This document shows, in pieces, positions 61,830 through 64,000 of a DNA stretch of 64,000 bases (position 1 is the stretch's first letter; each line of letters starts with the position of its first letter). The DNA is from Sweltsa coloradensis. Its lineage: Eukaryota; Arthropoda; Insecta; Plecoptera; Chloroperlidae. Under the pieces are notes generated by a model. The model was not told where the DNA came from, ran no database searches, and saw nothing but the letters and a program-made list of their open reading frames with translations. Both the position numbers and the translations under genes were made by a program. The stretch covers positions 36,191 through 100,190 of the forward strand of contig JAMZAV010005023.1 in NCBI GenBank assembly GCA_024449915.1, in the 5' to 3' direction.

Positions 61830-64000
61830 CCACGGGTTTTAAACCCCAAAAAAGAAAAGTCGATGCCGATTTCCCTTTATCCCCCTTTATTTCTCAAAAG
61901 AGTTTCTCTTGCAAATTGTGCAAAAAAGATGATCAAAAACCCTTAAATGGGGTTTGCGGGAAAGACACGGGGGTTTATTGGCGAACGCCCAAGGGTTTTT
62001 CGTCAACGTCTTTTTCACCACCCGACCCACTTGGTTCGATTAGAGACTTTTTACAAAAAGGGGTTTTGTTGCAAAAAAAAAACATTTTTGTTGGTGTGCT
62101 TTTTGACTTTTGAAAAAGCTTTTACGATAAACATGGAGGTTTTAAAATACTTCAACAGATTTTACGAGGGGGTTTTTTGAGGGCACCTGCCAAAAATTTT
62201 TTGAAAAATTTTTAAAAAATAGAACTTTCAAAGTGGGGGTTAAACCCAAAGTTTTGCAGACTCCCTTTTTCATGGGAAAAAGGGGGGCCAACCCAAAGGG
62301 TCGGGCTTGTCCGGGAATCAAATTTTCTATTGGAAAATTTTCCCGTGGGAGGGGGATTGTTTTCCCAAAGGGCCTAATGTCTTTCCTTTATTGTAGATGA
62401 CCTGGAATCTTCTACAGTCGGTACATATATAACAGCTCAAAGACATTTGCAAATTGGGTTTTAACAAATAAGGGGAATGGGGTCGAAAGGGGGGGGCACG
62501 ATTTCTTTCCCCAAAAAAAATCATGCTTTTTACTTTTTTCGTCCTTTAAGGAATCCAAAATGACCCACAACTATCGTTTAACAAATGTAGAATTCTTTCA
62601 AAAAAAATGTCAACCCTTTCGGGAAAGGTGTTTGACAAAAAGCTAAATTGGAAAGACCACGTTGTTGAGTTTTTCGCCCAAAAAAAGCATGTTGAAAATC
62701 AAACCCATTGAAAGTTCTAAAGCAAAAACATCGTGGGGTGCAGATAGGGCTTTTCCCCGTTGAAATTTACGGGTCTTTTAGTTTTTCTCCAAGATGGATA
62801 TGGATGTTTCGTTTTACTCTTCAAACGGTAACACAACCCTTTTAAAATTCTAGACCCCCTGTCCACCATTGTGGTCTTCGATTGTCTTGGTGCATTTGGG
62901 AAAAACCCGGTTTGCAGTTGTTGGGCCCAGTCCCGGTGTGTCCCCCCTTGGCAGAACGGGGAAAACCCCTTTATGGGTACGTATGTAAAAAGAAAAAATT
63001 TTTGCATCCTAACCTCTGCAAAAAAACGGGGAAAGTTTTTAACACGACATCCCGCAGACACTTTTTATAACAACCCAAGGGAAACTCTTCCAACGGGGTT
63101 TAAAATGTAAAAAATTTTTTTTTAATTTTTATAGAATTTCATCTGCCAAAAAATTTTTTAAATTTTTTATTTTTGCAAAACCCGCCCCGGTTTACACCGG
63201 GGGGGGGGGGGGCCGGGTTATTAATTTTTAACCCTTTGGGCGTTTTGGGTAAAAAATCTAAATTCCATTTGTTATTCAAAATTAACTTTAGAGAGATTTG
63301 CCCTGAACATCAAAAGGGTTTACTTTTGGGATTCAAGATGGCTCCAAAATTTACACCAAGGGGTTTGGAAATGCATTTTATTTCTCCACCTTAACTGAAC
63401 GTTTTTAGGCCCAAACGGTGTGGGTTTTGTTTTCAAAATGCAGAGTTAAAATTTGCCTCCGTGAAGCTCTTAAATAAATTCTAGCTGGGCGTTGGGGAAA
63501 ACCTTTTTTGTTCGAAAGGGTTTTAAATTCCTTCAAGCTATAGAACCATGTATTCAATTTATTTATTTTGGGACAAAACTCCCAAATTTTATTTAGAAAA
63601 AATTTAAACCCCTAAAGGGGTTAAAATAACGAGTTTTTTTCTGGATACCCGGGGCACGGGGGGCTAGAGGGAAAAGAAAAAACGGGGTGATAGGGCTGGG
63701 TAAGGGGAAACTTTCCCCGCGTCGCGACGTTGATTTCAATCTATTCCGTTCCAGATTTCAAGAGTGGATTCAAGCAAAAAATTGTTGGATTTGCGACAAA
63801 AATCTTGGGGTGTGTTTTCAAAAAAACAAATTGCGTATGTGATGGCCCCCATTGACTAACCCAAAAATTTTCCACCCCGTCTCGACTCTCTCGTAAGAAA
63901 AAGGTGGTATTGTTAACTTTTGTATAGGGCACAACGCCCCAACAACGGATATCTCTTTAAACCCGGGGTTTAAAAGGGTTTTTTCCCAAAGTGACACATG
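61830..64000 (+). pseudogene. LINE-B, longest copy (RT to RNase H), running off the window
   Basis: RT motifs recovered across frames: HPTHLVRLETF, VGVLFDFEKAF (motif with catalytic D), VLKYFNRFYEG, a degraded GVPQGSVLS-like block near 62285, TYVKRKNFC and LGAFGKNPVCS-like thumb sequence. From about 63260 it aligns with 28426-28760, then the FCWIP-like RNase H block (63635-63680), RLSRREEVV-like (63890) and ends at GACACATG at the window edge, before the zinc knuckle is complete. Frame breaks are mostly single-base homopolymer changes, so part of the damage may be sequencing error. Confidence 0.75.

Overview
This window reads as intergenic, transposon-saturated DNA from an animal, most likely an aquatic invertebrate. 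The phylum cannot be fixed from sequence alone. The evidence is the mix of element types: an I/Nimb-like LINE with an RNase H domain, Jockey-superfamily LINEs, a Penelope-like element with GIY-YIG endonuclease and hammerhead motifs, hAT and Harbinger-like elements, a THAP-coding palindrome and tRNA-derived SINEs. There are no bacterial-type operons, no rRNA and no CRISPR array. I see no intact host gene; the best host-gene candidate is a possible small secreted-protein exon near 47.6-47.9 kb.

Two families dominate. 'Family A' is a ~390-bp highly structured SINE-like element with more than 50 whole or partial copies, almost all on the + strand; the copy at 4539-4926 has a 13-bp target-site duplication. 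'LINE-B' is an I/Nimb-like LINE, mostly present as 5'-truncated 3' ends (RNase H, zinc knuckle, 3'UTR, terminal hairpin, (CGT)n tail). The 3' terminal stem-loop of LINE-B (GGCGC...GCGCC around an ATATGACCTAAC loop) is shared with the 3' end of Family A. This is the signature of a SINE mobilised by a partner LINE. A and B pieces alternate, nest and fuse through the whole window.

Layout: 0.2-1.5 kb, a Ty3/gypsy-like LTR remnant; 1.8-2.6 kb, a TIR element; 3.7-13.7 kb, A/B mosaics with a 310-bp tandem duplication, a LINE ORF1 fragment, a hairpin repeat and a 277-bp TAA-flanked MITE; 14.3-15.0 kb, an inverted duplication of THAP-domain coding sequence; 16.7-19.6 kb, the best-preserved LINE-B 3' ends; 19.67-23.46 kb, a 3.8-kb DNA transposon with TIRs carrying a decayed gene of an uncharacterised PIN/XPG-like (HEEAD...SPDTDVF) family, inserted in LINE-B; 25.28-26.75 kb, a non-autonomous hAT with a perfect 8-bp duplication inside a Family A copy; 28.4-32 kb, LINE 3' ends with AAT tails; 33.35-34.6 kb, a 229-bp tandem array of a Family A derivative, split by a tRNA-SINE; 36.6-46.6 kb, more A/B mosaics; 46.6-48.7 kb, the least repeat-dense part, ending in a ~200-bp-arm hairpin; 49-51.8 kb, a Jockey-superfamily LINE on the minus strand (EN and RT); 55.2-59.1 kb, a truncated Jockey LINE next to two head-to-head Penelope-like elements; 59.3-59.7 kb, a ~73-bp minisatellite; 61.8-64 kb, the longest LINE-B copy (RT to RNase H), off the right edge.

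Two stretches (about 34.9-36.1 and 60.6-64.0 kb) are full of homopolymer expansions inside otherwise recognisable repeats and look like low-quality consensus rather than biology. Coordinates of repeat edges are accurate to about 5-15 bases unless a target-site duplication is quoted. Family labels (A, B, D, F, G, H) are mine.
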